Shown here: in pieces, positions 17,653 through 28,426 of the stretch
How the letters are laid out: every line of letters begins with the position of its first letter
Numbering within the stretch: position 1 is the stretch's first letter
Source of the DNA: Hondaea fermentalgiana
Lineage: Eukaryota; Sar; Bigyra; Thraustochytrida; Thraustochytriidae
DNA length: 64,000 nt
NCBI GenBank assembly: GCA_014084085.1
Contig: NPFB01000019.1
Span: forward strand, 250,532-314,531
Direction: 5' to 3'
Program-made: the position numbers and the translations under genes
The notes under the pieces: model-generated
Told to the model about the DNA's origin: nothing
The model's input: the letters and a program-made list of their open reading frames with translations, nothing else
Databases searched by the model: none

Positions 17653-19113
17653 ATGTCTGACGACGAGTACGTGTATAGCGACGACGAAGGCGATTACCAG
17701 TACTCGGACGGCGGCGAGGAGGAAGAAGGTGGCGGTGGGCAGAGCGACTATGCTATTGAGGTGGAGAACGCGTTTTACGAAGCAGATGACAAGCGACGAA
17801 ACGATCCAGGCGCAGCGCTCGAGCTATTCAAAAAGGTCGTGCAGCTCGAAAAGGACAATCGGCCGGACGAGGTCAAGTGGCGTTTCAAGAGCTTGGAGCA
17901 CATGGTTGTGCTCCATTACCGGCTAGGTCAGGGAGACGCCATGCTGCAAGTGTACCAGGAGCTCTTGGGTTGCCTTGACAAGGTGACGCGAAACGAATGC
18001 AACGACACAATCAACCATGTCTTGGATACCGTGTCGGCCGGCGCTGGGCCTCAGGGCGCGCAGGTTTCGCTCGCGCGCATGTACGAGATTACCCTGGACG
18101 TCCTTCGCTCATCACAGAATGAGCGACTATGGTTTAACACAAATCTCAAACTCGGCAAGATGCTGCTCGATCGTGGAGACTATGGCGCCTTGGAAAGGAC
18201 TGTCGGCCTCTTGCACGACTCACTCAAGTCGGGGCAGTCCAAGGAGGACCAGAATCGCGATGCATACCTCTTGGAAGTGTATGCGTTGGAGATTGCAATG
18301 TATGATGCCACGCGACAAAACGCAAAGCTCAAGGAGATTTGGCACAAGACGAACTCGCTCTCGGCGGCCATTCAAGATCCGCGTATCTTTGGCGGCTTGC
18401 ATGAGGCGGGCGGCAAGATGAGCATGGAAGAGGAGGCCTGGTCAAAGGCATATGACGAGTTTTTCCAGAGCTTTCGGAATTATCAAGAAGCCGGGAACCC
18501 GCGCGCAAAGCAATGCCTCAAGTATGTTGTTCTCGCGAACATGATTGCGCTCAAGGACATCAACCCATTTGACAGTCGCGAGGCTAAAGTGTACAAGGAC
18601 GATCCGGAGATCCAAGCAATGGTGGAGTTGCGCGCAGCGTATGAGTCGTCAGATGTGAAGCAGTTTGAGCGATTGCTCAAGGACGAGAAATTGGGCATCA
18701 CCTCGGACCCTTTTATTATGCGTTACGTAAACGACTTGCTGCACAACATTCGGAGCGAAGTTCTCAAGAAGCTTGTGCGTCCGTACAAGCGTGTGCGGCT
18801 GGACTTTCTTGCACGTGAGATCAACGTGCCAGCGTTAGAGGTTGAGGGGATTCTGGTGCAGCTTATTTTGGACAACCGCATCAACGCACGGATAGATCAG
18901 CGTCTTGGTGTGCTGGAGAAGTTTACACCGGTACTCGGACCTTCATCCTCTGGATCGTCCGGAGCAAAGGCTGCGAATGCGCCGGGTGACGCCGGAGGAT
19001 CGGTTGTTCTTGGCGCCGAGATGGAGGAATCCTCTACTCGTGTGGCGATGGATCGCAAATTCATTTCGTTGAAAGCATGGGCCTCCTCGCTTTCCAAGAT
19101 ATCATCAAATTGA
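17653..19113 (+). CDS. CSN2: COP9 signalosome subunit 2
   Basis: 486 residues from ATG 17653, which has a good ACC context. CSN2 is a core subunit of the COP9 signalosome, which removes NEDD8 from cullins and so controls cullin-RING ubiquitin ligases. The acidic N-terminus (MSDDEYVYSDDEGDY) matches the family's conserved DDEEDYDLEYS-type start. Helical repeats follow, with conserved blocks such as ERLWFNTNLKLGKMLLDRGDY, LEVYALEIAMYD, QCLKYVVLANM and NPFDSREAKVYKDDPEI. The PCI/winged-helix domain lies at about residues 300-420 (DPFIMRYVNDLLHNIRSEV, then VEGILVQLILDNRINARIDQ). The final ~60 residues are Ser/Gly-rich before a conserved terminal helix. Length is close to the usual ~440 plus a short insertion. 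It is intronless here. Confidence 0.96.
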   Translation: MSDDEYVYSDDEGDYQYSDGGEEEEGGGGQSDYAIEVENAFYEADDKRRNDPGAALELFKKVVQLEKDNRPDEVKWRFKSLEHMVVLHYRLGQGDAMLQVYQELLGCLDKVTRNECNDTINHVLDTVSAGAGPQGAQVSLARMYEITLDVLRSSQNERLWFNTNLKLGKMLLDRGDYGALERTVGLLHDSLKSGQSKEDQNRDAYLLEVYALEIAMYDATRQNAKLKEIWHKTNSLSAAIQDPRIFGGLHEAGGKMSMEEEAWSKAYDEFFQSFRNYQEAGNPRAKQCLKYVVLANMIALKDINPFDSREAKVYKDDPEIQAMVELRAAYESSDVKQFERLLKDEKLGITSDPFIMRYVNDLLHNIRSEVLKKLVRPYKRVRLDFLAREINVPALEVEGILVQLILDNRINARIDQRLGVLEKFTPVLGPSSSGSSGAKAANAPGDAGGSVVLGAEMEESSTRVAMDRKFISLKAWASSLSKISSN

Positions 19114-19252
19114 ATAAAAGATGACGAAGCTATTATGACATTGTCAGTGTGAAGCAAAAGTCGTCCGTCTCGCTTTCCTCTGTTCACGGATCGCTTCGTG
19201 GCAGGGAGGCCCAACTTCCTTCACTCTTAAATTGAATTTTGGAAAAGAGTGA

Positions 19253-19516
19253 TGTTCGCAACTGTACCGAGGGCTATTTCTACTCTGTACACTTTTTATT
19301 TCCCCTTGGTATACCTTATCGTGGAGCGGCAATCCGTTGCATGTGCCCATTTTGAAGGGAGGTGAGCCGGACGAGATTGATGCACTTGAAAAGGCAATAA
19401 GATCAGTTCGTACCTTGCAGGAGGAAGCGGCCGCGAAGCCTCGAGATGCAGCTGTAACGACAACATCCGCACTTTCTCGTCGAGGGACTCTTTCGAGGTT
19501 GTTTGACCGGAGATAA
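19253..19516 (+). pseudogene. Orphan 3' exon or gene remnant
   Basis: An 88-codon open frame between TGA 19250-19252 and TAA 19514-19516 has no ATG. Its second half reads as credible protein (VPILKGGEPDEIDALEK, then RTLQEEAAAKP, then SRRGTLSRLFDRR). It could be the last exon of a spliced gene whose upstream exons I cannot place, or a decayed copy. Base composition is lower in GC than neighbouring genes. I do not recognise the family. Confidence 0.3.
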
Positions 19517-19995
19517 GCAGTCTTTTTCCTATTAGTTTATGTAATCAAATAAAAAAACCAAAATAATTAGCGGATGCGGGAAGTCCTAGAGCTCGGCTTC
19601 GTCGGGATGTTCCGATGAGGCGAAAACTTGCGATCAAGAAGTATGCCTTCCATTCCGCACGTTCGCCTTTGCGGACGACGAACATAGGTCCAAAAAACCA
19701 AGGATATTACATTTTTCTGACTGTGAAAGTAGCAAATTCGGGTGACCGTATTTACTCGAGGAGCGAAGAGTATCTCTCTTTATCGCAATGTCGCAGCCTG
19801 AGATGATAGAGCAAGACACATTGACAGAAATGGTCTCGAGCAAGCTCACAAGAAATTAGTAGTATAAATGATCCGGATTGCTGGAGATGTTTCATTCTAC
19901 ATTTCGATTCGATCAAGATGGAAACAACAACATCAAAAACATCAGGATATGGAGGAGAGCAAGAGCTAGACTAAACTCCGTGAAAATACGTGGAG
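19517..19995. other. AT-richer spacer
   Basis: Lower-GC sequence between the orphan frame and the proton channel. No gene, repeat or RNA that I can support. Confidence 0.5.
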
Positions 19996-20721
19996 TCAAA
20001 GCTGCGCTGCGGACACAGATGCCACACGGGATTTGCGACGAGCGCTTTCGACACTTTCTTCCTCCCAAGCCTCGCTCTGCACATTCTCCTCGCCAGTGAC
20101 AATGTTGGCGAGAAGCTGACGACGCTTGGTAGTAAAGAGACCGTGACTGATACGAATAAGGCGCCAGACTCGGGCAATAATAAGTGCCGAGGCAATGGCG
20201 TCATCCTCGGTCTCATGCAGCAAAATCTCGAGCGCGATGCTAGTTGTGACGATGAAAATATCGAGCTGGTATGAGAGGTTGCGGAGGAACTGAAAGGGGC
20301 CTAGAGTGATGAAAGCAAGGACGAGTTCGATCTCAAAGATGATGAGAATGACGAGACTGACGACGTACATGATGGCAGAGGTGGAATGGACAATGTCTGA
20401 GTGTTCCTCGCAGTGAATATGGGCCGTAAGAGACTCGACGCCGCTCGAATCGACGCATTCAGCATTATTTGTGATGGCGTAGCAAGGTGGGAAATGTGCG
20501 TCAAGGAAGACTTGCGCAAAGAGGAGAATCACGTCGAACATGAGCAGGCCCGTGAGTGTGTATTGGGTGTTTCGCGCATGGAGCCACCGGATGGATGAGG
20601 ATCTCCATAGCGAGTTGTACTCGACGTCCACGTAGGCAACCTCTTCTCGCTCGGACACGTAGCACTTGATGCGCTTGTCATAGTCTTCACGGGTGAACTT
20701 GTCCGGATAGGCGTCAGCCAT
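19996..20721 (-). CDS. Voltage-gated proton channel, Hv1-like
   Basis: 241 residues from ATG 20721 (MADAYPDKF). The protein is a voltage-sensor domain without a pore domain. S1 (LTGLLMFDVILLFAQVF) holds an Asp in the position of the Hv1 selectivity-filter Asp. S2 (YVVSLVILIIFEIELVLAF) and S3 (LDIFIVTTSIALEIL) carry the usual acidic residues. S4 (ALIIARVWRLIRISHG) contains the Hv1 signature RxWRxxR with three gating arginines spaced by three. A charged C-terminal helix with RRQLLANI follows and could form the dimer coiled coil. The S1-S2 loop has several Cys and His residues that might bind zinc. Hv1 channels let protons leave the cytosol on depolarisation and are known in algae and other protists. 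The long Cys-rich S1-S2 loop is unusual. Confidence 0.88.
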   Translation of the reverse strand: MADAYPDKFTREDYDKRIKCYVSEREEVAYVDVEYNSLWRSSSIRWLHARNTQYTLTGLLMFDVILLFAQVFLDAHFPPCYAITNNAECVDSSGVESLTAHIHCEEHSDIVHSTSAIMYVVSLVILIIFEIELVLAFITLGPFQFLRNLSYQLDIFIVTTSIALEILLHETEDDAIASALIIARVWRLIRISHGLFTTKRRQLLANIVTGEENVQSEAWEEESVESARRKSRVASVSAAQL

Positions 20722-20749
20722 CTCTCTCGTTTTCTCTCGCACTCTTTCC

Positions 20750-20750
<1 letters not shown>

Positions 20751-20784
<34 letters not shown>

Positions 20785-20785
20785 C
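20751..20785. repeat. (GCT)n microsatellite
   Basis: About eleven GCT/GTT triplets just upstream of the proton channel start. Confidence 0.85.
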
Positions 20786-21266
20786 GGCGCGGGTCAATGA
20801 TGTAACAGCACTCGTGCTTTCCCTTCTCCGAGCCCGAGCAGCGAAGGCGCGGCCTCTCCCGCGCGCGACCAGAGGTAGTACGCCTTCTACTTGCCGAAGT
20901 TGCACTCGTTGTTGTTGCCAAGTGGGTGTCCCGCGTGCGCGTGCACGTGCTGGCTGCCGTAGCGGTGGAGACTCGTACGGATTTACTTGATAGCCTCCTA
21001 GGACCTACTTGTGTAGGACGCCGGACTAAGTTTTCACCCGTAATGGGCCGTTTTTGCTTGGGACTATGGCCGTGGTGGGAGCAGTAGTGAATGAGCGGTA
21101 TACGGACGCAGAACCGGCCTCTCGAGCGTAAGCCCCATGCGCTGTGCGATGCACAATGGACCAGCCTTGCCGAGGACCATGGTGGTAAATTGCGCAGAGT
21201 TCACGGGCAGCATCCACATGCTGGCACGAAGCGCGCATTCCGAAGACAGTCTAAGATTCTACTCTC

Positions 21267-21446
21267 CTGATCTTGCGTGCTAGTGAGGTCCGACGTTTGC
21301 CAACTGTCTTGAGGAGGAGGGCTCCTCGTCGCGAACAATGCAAGTTTATGCTCTGCTTTGCTAGTCTTGCGAGCAGTTGACCTCCGACGTTTTCTATCAT
21401 GAAAAGGAGGACACCTCGTCGCAAACAATGCAAGTATATGCTCTGC
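21267..21446. repeat. Imperfect 90-bp direct repeat, two copies
   Basis: The block ending AACAATGCAAGTTTATGC at 21334-21351 recurs exactly 90 bp later as AACAATGCAAGTATATGC, and upstream parts (GTCCGACGTTT, CTCCTCGTCGC) also recur in order. On the minus strand both copies are open and give a 30-residue protein repeat containing LALFATR, within an unrecognised frame 21201-21680. Confidence 0.6.
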
Positions 21447-21952
21447 CAAGACGGTCAGTCGCGTCGCAAGCTGTGTCATTTTCAGATTCAGAGTCGTGAC
21501 CTGAGGACGAAACAGTAAAACATGCATTTCGCAAATGGCAAGCCGTAGAAAGCTCATGGCGGATGTACGTTTGTGGCTTTGTTCATTACGAGAATGAAGT
21601 TTTTGCGAAATCGTGCATGATGAAGCCAACGTAAGCCGTGACAAGACGAAGAAAGTGGCAGTGGAGGGGGTACTTCTCACCGTCTCGTTTTATCATCAAG
21701 CAAAGACAATGCAAGAGATAATAGAATTAGATTTTGGCCCTCTTGCTCTGTATTCTACATTTTGCAAGTGGAGCACAGACTCCTTCATAATCTTGAAGCA
21801 TCTTGTCTGCAGAGAAACTGAGAAGCAAGCTCTTTTCTATGCTTGGGGCTGAAGGTTGATGCCTGATTCTTTTAATTAAAACAAAAAAGCAGTTCATGCT
21901 GTAGCAGCCTGACTCCATGCCATCTGGATGCAACCAACAGCATCCGCTAAGC

Positions 21953-22382
21953 CTATTCGTCCTGGCCTAGAACGCCACCGCCAAAGCCAGCATTCACTTT
22001 GCGACCTTTACGGGCGCCCATTCGTTCGTTCACCATACCCCACCTACCTGCCACACGCGGCCGCACCAAGGGGGGCAGTCTGGCAACCGAAAATGGACTC
22101 TCCAACAAGCAGGTAAAAATGATGGAAAAAGAAAGTGAAAAGAAAGTGGAAAAATGAAAAGCTTGACCGTAGTAGATGGGTGGATGGGACAGAGCAAAGT
22201 AAAAGAAAAGAGAAAGAAAAAGAAAAAGAAATAAAACGTAAAAAGTAAAAGAAATACTTACTCGAGTCCGTTGAGTCAAGGCCGCCCGCGCGGGGGGTGC
22301 AAAGTACGGGACCGGGCGCCGCCCTGGCTCCCGTTCCGGTGCACTTCCCCCGCCGAACGCGTCGCACCCGACCCCGCTCCAT
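21953..22382 (-). CDS. Possible small spliced gene, 71 residues
   Basis: ATG at 22382 opens a 121-nt exon that ends at 22262 just before GTAAGT, the donor used by all four better-supported introns in this window. A strongly T-rich minus-strand stretch follows. An acceptor CAG at 22050-22048 would join an exon 22047-21953 ending RKGRKVNAGFGGGVLGQDE and a stop. The frame is preserved across the junction (216 nt in all). The product is basic and unrecognised, and exon 1 is Arg/Gly/Pro-rich. This rests on splice-site logic only. Confidence 0.22.
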
Positions 22383-24003
22383 AGAATTAAGGTTCAACCT
22401 AAAATGGCTTCGTGTCTGGTGCGTGCAAAAAGAGGGAGGCGGCACGTGTGGCGCCGGCCACGGAACTCGGTGGGAGAGCTTCCCCTTGCGCGCGGCAGCT
22501 TCTTCCGGTCCGTTGATTGGCTGGACGCCCCCGGGCGGGCGGCGGCGCGGGCGGCGCGGAGGTACGGGACCCGGGCTCGACCTCGGCGCGCGCCTAGGCT
22601 TCAGTTAGACAGAAAGCTAGGCCCTTTTTGCCGCTGCACCGACTCGCGGCCACCGACTTGACCGGCTCGCAACTAACGGCGCCGAGTGCACTTGTGAAAA
22701 AGAGAAATGAATGGATGGGTGATTTGTTTGTTGCTTTTTGTTGGTTGATTATTGACTGAGTGGCGGCGAATGGATAGTCGAGGTGGCAATGAAAAGCTCC
22801 GCTGGCCGGCTTTTTCAGAGGTTGCTTGGTGGCCGTGACAGTGGCCACCAGCCAGCCAGTGGCAGGTGAATCAAGTCGGTGTAAACTGTTTTTTCATTTG
22901 CAGGTGGTCGATCGACGAATCGACCAATCCATTTCTCTCAAGAAGACGGCTAGTTTCCGTTGCTTGTATTGATCTGACTCGAAGAGGGAGGAGGCGATGC
23001 ATTGTTTATTTGAAACTCTCCGACCGACGCGGCGGCGCCAGTGGAGACGTAGTGCATGCGTCTGAGGTGACCCTGCGAGGGAGGCGGCAGGAAGCCTGCG
23101 AGGGGGAGGGAACGGAGGGAGGCAGCCGCGCCGGTTTCGGTGGCTAAAAAAGCCCCCCGCGAAAAAAGGGGTTTCGGGTGGCGCGCGCATCCGCGGACGG
23201 CGCGGGACGTAGATTTTCGTCTAGCCGGCCGATAGCCCCCCTCTTCGCGGTAGCCGGCGTCGGTGTGGAACCGGCAGGAACGGGCGGTCTGGGACTCATC
23301 GGCGGTGAAAAGTTTTTTTGTTAGATCAGTCAATCAAATGAAGAAAAAAGAAAAAAGAAAGGAAAGAGAAATCAAGGAGGGCGAATGGCGACGATGGACT
23401 ACGCGTAGCTTTTAGATGGCTGCTGCTGCCGTTCGTCGTCGCGCGCAAACGGCGCTTGGGCCGAGGCGGCTCGAGTCGCCAGCTTTGGGCAAGTGGTGTC
23501 TCGGGCAACGGGCCTCTTTGCCCTGACGGAAGGGAGCGCGAGCGAGCGCAAGAGTACGACGACTCAAGGCTGTGTTTTGCTCAAGCTTATAGACTACCGG
23601 CCAGCGTGGCGTCTGGAGCGAGTCGGTCCAGGGAAGCTGGCTCCCGGGTGCGAGCCGATCCAGCGTGACGCGCTCGTAGCGCCATCAAGGAAAGTCTCTC
23701 ACTCTCAATCAGAACGGCGCGCTGCTGCTGCTTGACGCTTGAAGCGGTGCGCTCTGGCAGTCATGCCATGACATGCCATGCCGTGGCAAGTTCAAGATCG
23801 AGATCGAGACCAACAAGTTGCATCGCGATGTTGTGGCGGATCTTCGTGATAGGGAACGCATCCTTACGACGGAACCGTCATGGAGGTTGGGTCTCTCTGA
23901 TTAGCCACATGCCACGGCCTGGAACAAGGTCGGGTCCGGTAGGGCCTTCCCATTTGGTTTGATTTGCGTTCATCGACCGGTTCTTTGAGGAGCTCGTTAC
24001 TAG

Positions 24004-24060
24004 GTACGGACCGATGGACCGATCGATGGATCGATGGATCGATCGATCTATCGATCGAGA
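24004..24060. repeat. GATC/GATG tetranucleotide run
   Basis: A self-complementary run of GATCGAT and GATGGAT units that could fold on itself. Confidence 0.7.
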
Positions 24061-24129
24061 GCGCTGCGCGTCCGCATACCTAAGCCACATGCCACTGCCA
24101 CTGCCACATTTCGACGTCTCGCTTCCTCT

Positions 24130-24173
24130 GCGCTGCTGCCGCTGCCGCTGCTGCTGCTGCTGCTGCTGCTGCT
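24130..24173. repeat. (GCT)n/(GCC) microsatellite
   Basis: About fourteen GCT or GCC triplets, outside any supported gene. Confidence 0.85.
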
Positions 24174-27100
24174 CGCCCCGGCGGTCGCACGACCGCGTCC
24201 CAAGGATCCTCCATGGATCTTGAACTCGAGAGCGACAGCGAGCGAATCTCGCAAGCCTTTCTTCTGTTTTCGACTTGAGTCGTCCGAGCCGAGTGGGTCC
24301 CTTCCCTCTGCACGAGCCAGGCCTGACGCTCGCACGCATCTGCTGCTGCATGTCGCGACCGCGTGCATGTCTGGGACTCGCGAGGCCGAGCGCGGCGGCG
24401 TCTCCGAGCACGTCCTTTTGAGACCCTCACCTTTCAAGTTGCATTTGCTGTTGCAGTTGCTCCCCCGAACGGCTTTATAGCGGCTCCGCGCAGTCCGTGC
24501 AGCACGGAGGAGATGAGGCCCACGGGATCCGGCCTCGGCTTCTCATTCCATCGTCGCGATCCCTCTCCTCTGTTGGGGACCGCCGCGACCGCTCGCCGCG
24601 ACCGCCGCGTCCTGGAGCCCGGCGTTCGTGCGCGCAGCGCGAGGCCGTCGCCCGTGCACGTGCGGGCGATGGACGGAGCAAGGTGCAAAAGATGGCGTGC
24701 CTGCATCGATCGCATCAGCCGACCGCACGCAGCAGCAGCAGCAGCAGCAACAGCTGCAGCTGCATGAGGCGCTGCGCGTCCCAAGCCGACGGTCAGCCTT
24801 CTCCGCGCGCGCGGTAGGTAGAAGCAGCTGCTCGCGCCCGCGCCCGTGGCAAGGGAACGCGCGCGCACGGCGGAGGCGGCGGCTGCGGCGCGGAACGGGG
24901 GCGGGCGCGCACGGGGCAGAACCGCGTGCGTGCTCAGGCTCTTTGTTTCTAAAAACATGCGTTCGTGGAAGCCCAAAGCGCCGTCCCGTGGTAAGGTCGG
25001 TTGATAGATGCTGGTGCTGTGCTCGCTGGGCTCTTTCTTGGGCGGCGCCAAGACCGCGACAACCGCTCCAAGTTTGCGGCACGGAGAGAGAGAGAGATGG
25101 ACGGTCGAAGCTTGGAAAGGAAAGATATGGAAAGGAATCCGACGGCGCCTCGCCCGCTCGGTTCTTTGTTCTGAAACGCAGGAGGGAGACGGCAAGTTAT
25201 CGATGACGATGGATCCGGATCCTCCTCACGACACGAGCCGCACTCGCGACCGCTCGTCGCATCCCTCGCTCGCGGCAGCTGCAGCTGCAGCTGGCTGCTG
25301 CAGCACTGTAAATCCTGCGCGCGAGCGTCGGGCTGGCGTTCAACCGAGCATGGCGCAGCTGCACTGCGCGACGTGCAGCAAGACGCAGACGGGAGGGGGG
25401 CAGGCGCTCACCTAGATCGGCGAGGAGTCGATTCGCGGCGCACACATATAATATACATGCGCACGCACACACGCGCACAGAGGGGTTTCATTGGGCGTTA
25501 GGTAGGTATCTCTTGGTAGCAGTAGCGTGGCATGTGGCCCGCGCTGCGAGACGATCGCGCCCAAGCCGGCCAGCTGGCCGTCATCATCGAAAACCTGGCT
25601 CCCGCGCGCCGCTCCCTCCGCCTTGCGGCCACCCACCCACGCACGCACGCCCGGGCGCCTGCGCGGCTTGGAGCGAGTCCGCTTTGCGCCACGCAGCACG
25701 CCGCGCCACGCACGGCGGGCGAGCCTGCACCGCTAGGCCTCGACCGCCCCCGGCACACAGGCAGGCGGAGTGAGCAAGCAAGCAAGTGAACATGCACCGC
25801 GAGGCTTTTTCCGCAGCGTCGATCGATAATGGCAGCGGTGGCGGCTGCGGCGGCACGCTCGCCCGCCCGCCAGTCAGCGCGCAGCCGCAGTCGCTGCCAG
25901 AGCCGCGTTCTAAAAACGCTGCTGCATCGCGCTGAGTGGCGTCGCGTCGTGGGTCGCGTGTCTCGCTCGTGTCTCGCGTCGCGCGGGGCGCTGGGTGGCT
26001 GTGCTGCGAGCTGCCTAACCGTGCCTGGAAGTTTTTTGCGGCCTCTTCTACTTGCCATTCGGTTTACTCGACTTTGATTCTTACGATTTTCTATTTGATT
26101 TATCATGGGTCGTACAATGGCTGGCCAGTCAACTAACTATCTGGTTGAGTGGATGCAGCCAGATGGCCCGTGGTTATTTAGTCACATTGTTTAGCGAGTT
26201 ACGATTGTTTCAAAATTTATTTGGGTGCAAAAGGAAATAATGAACAAAATGATTTCTTCTTCCTCCTTTGCTTTGAACCGCCCTTTGAAAAAAATGAAAA
26301 GAATAAAAAGAATAAAAAAAGTGAAACATCATGATCAACCCAAGCGCCTTCCACTAAACCAACGAATCCAGTCCTCCGGCCGGGCAGCCTGCCGCCAAAG
26401 CCAGCCAGCAGCCTTGGTTCTGCACGGGTGGCCCGGCCGGTCAGTAGCAGCAGCCACGCAGCAGCCACGACCTCGTCTCTCTTCTCGCTCTCGTGTCGCT
26501 AGCCAGCTAGCACAGCTGCCTCGTCTCGGATCTTTGCTGCCGTCTGTCGTGGCCGCTCTCTCTCTTTGCGCGTCGAGAAGCCTCCAGTGGCCAAGAAGCC
26601 TCGTTCATTTCGAAATCGCGGTCGCGGCGCCCATACCGCAGGCCCGGTAAGACTGACGTGGTAACAGCACAGCTATGCCACTATTACCTGCGCCTCATTT
26701 GCGCAACGAGAGAACGGCCCTGGCTCTCCCGCCCTTTCCTTCATTCACCCCTCCTCTCCCTCTTTCCCCCCCTTGTCCGAGAGAACGGCGGCACGCCTCG
26801 GTTACCCCCGCGTTCCTGCCCGTTCGCTCGGCGCGGGGGGCACGCGGCGGCCGTAGTGCGGGGTCCCGGCGTGACGCGCGCGGGGTCCTGCGTGTTCCGC
26901 GTAGCCAGGGCCTAGACGCGCCAAGGCCGCCCGCCGGAGGCCTGCTTCGCGTCGGACGCCGGCTAGCTGGGGGGGGAGGGTACGCCGCGAGTTCTGCTGC
27001 GCTTCCAGGAAGGCCGCGCCGCGCCCCTAGCAGTTCCGCCCCTGTTCCCCTCGCTCCCTCGGCCTGCGCGCCGCCGTGGAACGCGCCGGAACGCGCTCCG

Positions 27101-27775
27101 GCCTCCTCCTCTATTCGCCCTCCACCGCCATACATTCGCATAGTATTATGTTTTTTTTTTGAAATGCCAAGAACGGAGAGCACGGAACCCGAGAGCGCCC
27201 TCTTCGCCTGCCGCAGCCGCGCTCTCGCTCACTCCCAAGCTGCGGCTGCTCGCCGCCCCGCTGCCTCTCGCACCCTTCTGCCTGGCCGCCAGGTTCTGGC
27301 CGCGCCGCTCGGTCGCTGCCTGGGCTTCGGCTTCGGCCTCGGCGCGACACGACACAGCGCGACGCGACGCGAGGGCGCGACGCGAGAGAGCGGTGGCGGC
27401 GGCGGTTCCTCTGGACGCGCCCGTGCCTTCCCGCCAGGCCGCGCAAGGGGGGAAAGAAAGGAGCAGGCAAGGAAGAGGAAGGCGGAACCGGGCGGAACCC
27501 GGACTTGACTTGGCTGAATGAGAGGCGCTCTGAGGAAAAAACCTTTTAGATTGAAAGGAAAGTGCGTGAAAATTCTTTTTCTTTTTCGATTCTTTTTTGT
27601 TTTCTTTGTTTTTCTTTTTAGTTTGTTATAATTTTTTTCGGCGGCGGTCGAGACCCTCGAACACCAAACCCGAAACTCCAAACCCTCAAACCCAACCACC
27701 CCCAAACGCAAACTCCGCTAGCAAGCTGGAGACCTCAGAGTCAATACCCCTCTACGACAGACACCAACAAGCACC

Positions 27776-28426
27776 ATGCTGGCAATACGTCCCGCCATCG
27801 CGCGCTACAACAAGCTCCTCGTCGACCGCCCTGTCATTACCAACGCGGTCACTGCCGGTCTCCTCGGTATGACCGGTGACGCCGTCTGCCAGTTTGGCAT
27901 CGAGGGCAAGACGCTCGCGACCTTCGACACCAACCGCATGCTTAGCATGGCCACCTTTAGCGCCTTCTACTCGCGCGTCAACTTTAAGCTCTTCCAGCTT
28001 TACCCCCGGATCCTCCCCGCCGTGGTCAAGCGCAAGCCGCTCGGCGAGGGTGTCGCCAGCAGTCTTATTGACAATCTGGTCCATTCGCCCCTCCTTTACC
28101 TGCCCACCTTTTTCCTTTGGACGGGTGCGGTCGAGGGCAAGACCATCAGCAGATCCATGGAGGACATGTGTGAGCAGTTCTCCACCATCATGCAGAGTCT
28201 TCTCCTCATCTGGCTCCCGGTCAACACCTTTACCTTTAGCGTTGTGCCCCAGAGCCAGCGCGTCTGCTTCGTCGCCGTCGCCAACCTCGTTTGGAACATT
28301 GTTCTCGATCATCTCCACCACCATGGCGCTCCGGACTTCGACTTCAAGAAGTGGCTCGACCTTCCCTCAATAAGCTTCGAGATTCCCTCGGATATCCCGG
28401 TCTCCCCGGCTGTAGCACTAGCCTAA
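27776..28426 (+). CDS. Mpv17/PMP22 family membrane protein
   Basis: 216 residues from ATG 27776, with an ACC context. The Mpv17/PMP22 family are small four-helix proteins of the mitochondrial inner membrane (Mpv17, Sym1) or peroxisome (Pxmp2), linked to mtDNA maintenance and metabolite permeability. The family pattern runs throughout: WTNAL-like start (ARYNKLLVDRPVITNAVTAG), GDAVCQ, a central block with NLVHSPLLYLPTFFLWTG, then WLPVNTFTFSVVPQSQRV, and WNIVLDH near the end. The canonical motif is W-x-x-NF-x-VP. The Ala-rich N-terminus with no acidic residues would suit mitochondrial entry, but I cannot separate the mitochondrial and peroxisomal branches by eye. It is a single exon. Upstream is the gene desert; downstream 0.7 kb is empty. 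Confidence 0.9.
   Translation: MLAIRPAIARYNKLLVDRPVITNAVTAGLLGMTGDAVCQFGIEGKTLATFDTNRMLSMATFSAFYSRVNFKLFQLYPRILPAVVKRKPLGEGVASSLIDNLVHSPLLYLPTFFLWTGAVEGKTISRSMEDMCEQFSTIMQSLLLIWLPVNTFTFSVVPQSQRVCFVAVANLVWNIVLDHLHHHGAPDFDFKKWLDLPSISFEIPSDIPVSPAVALA

Larger units (their letters stand above)
20722..27775. other. 7 kb gene desert
   Basis: I find no protein that convinces me across this stretch. It holds CTG/CAG repeats at about 20751-20785, 24130-24173 and 24733-24770, a 90-bp imperfect direct repeat at 21267-21446, a possible small spliced gene at 21953-22382, a GATC/GATG-rich run at 24004-24060, CCAG tracts near 22846 and 26398, and homopyrimidine/homopurine stretches. Long open frames, such as those at 24434-25195 and 26675-27508, are Ala/Arg/Pro/Ser-rich and overlap one another, as expected from GC-rich non-coding DNA. 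Confidence 0.6.

Noticed and set aside
22340..22400. GGTTCAACC, resembling a tRNA B box
   Set aside because: No A box at a suitable distance and no acceptor stem; no tRNA genes were found in the window.
23210..23310. Minus-strand sequence with GATGAGTCC, resembling a hammerhead ribozyme core
   Set aside because: The conserved CUGAUGA and GAAA core and stems could not be matched.
24434..25195. 253-codon minus-strand open frame
   Set aside because: Composed of low-complexity Arg/Ala/Ser sequence and crosses a CAG repeat; no domain visible.
26675..27508. 277-codon plus-strand open frame
   Set aside because: Pro/Ala/Arg-rich with overlapping long frames on both strands and no recognisable motif, typical of GC-rich non-coding DNA.
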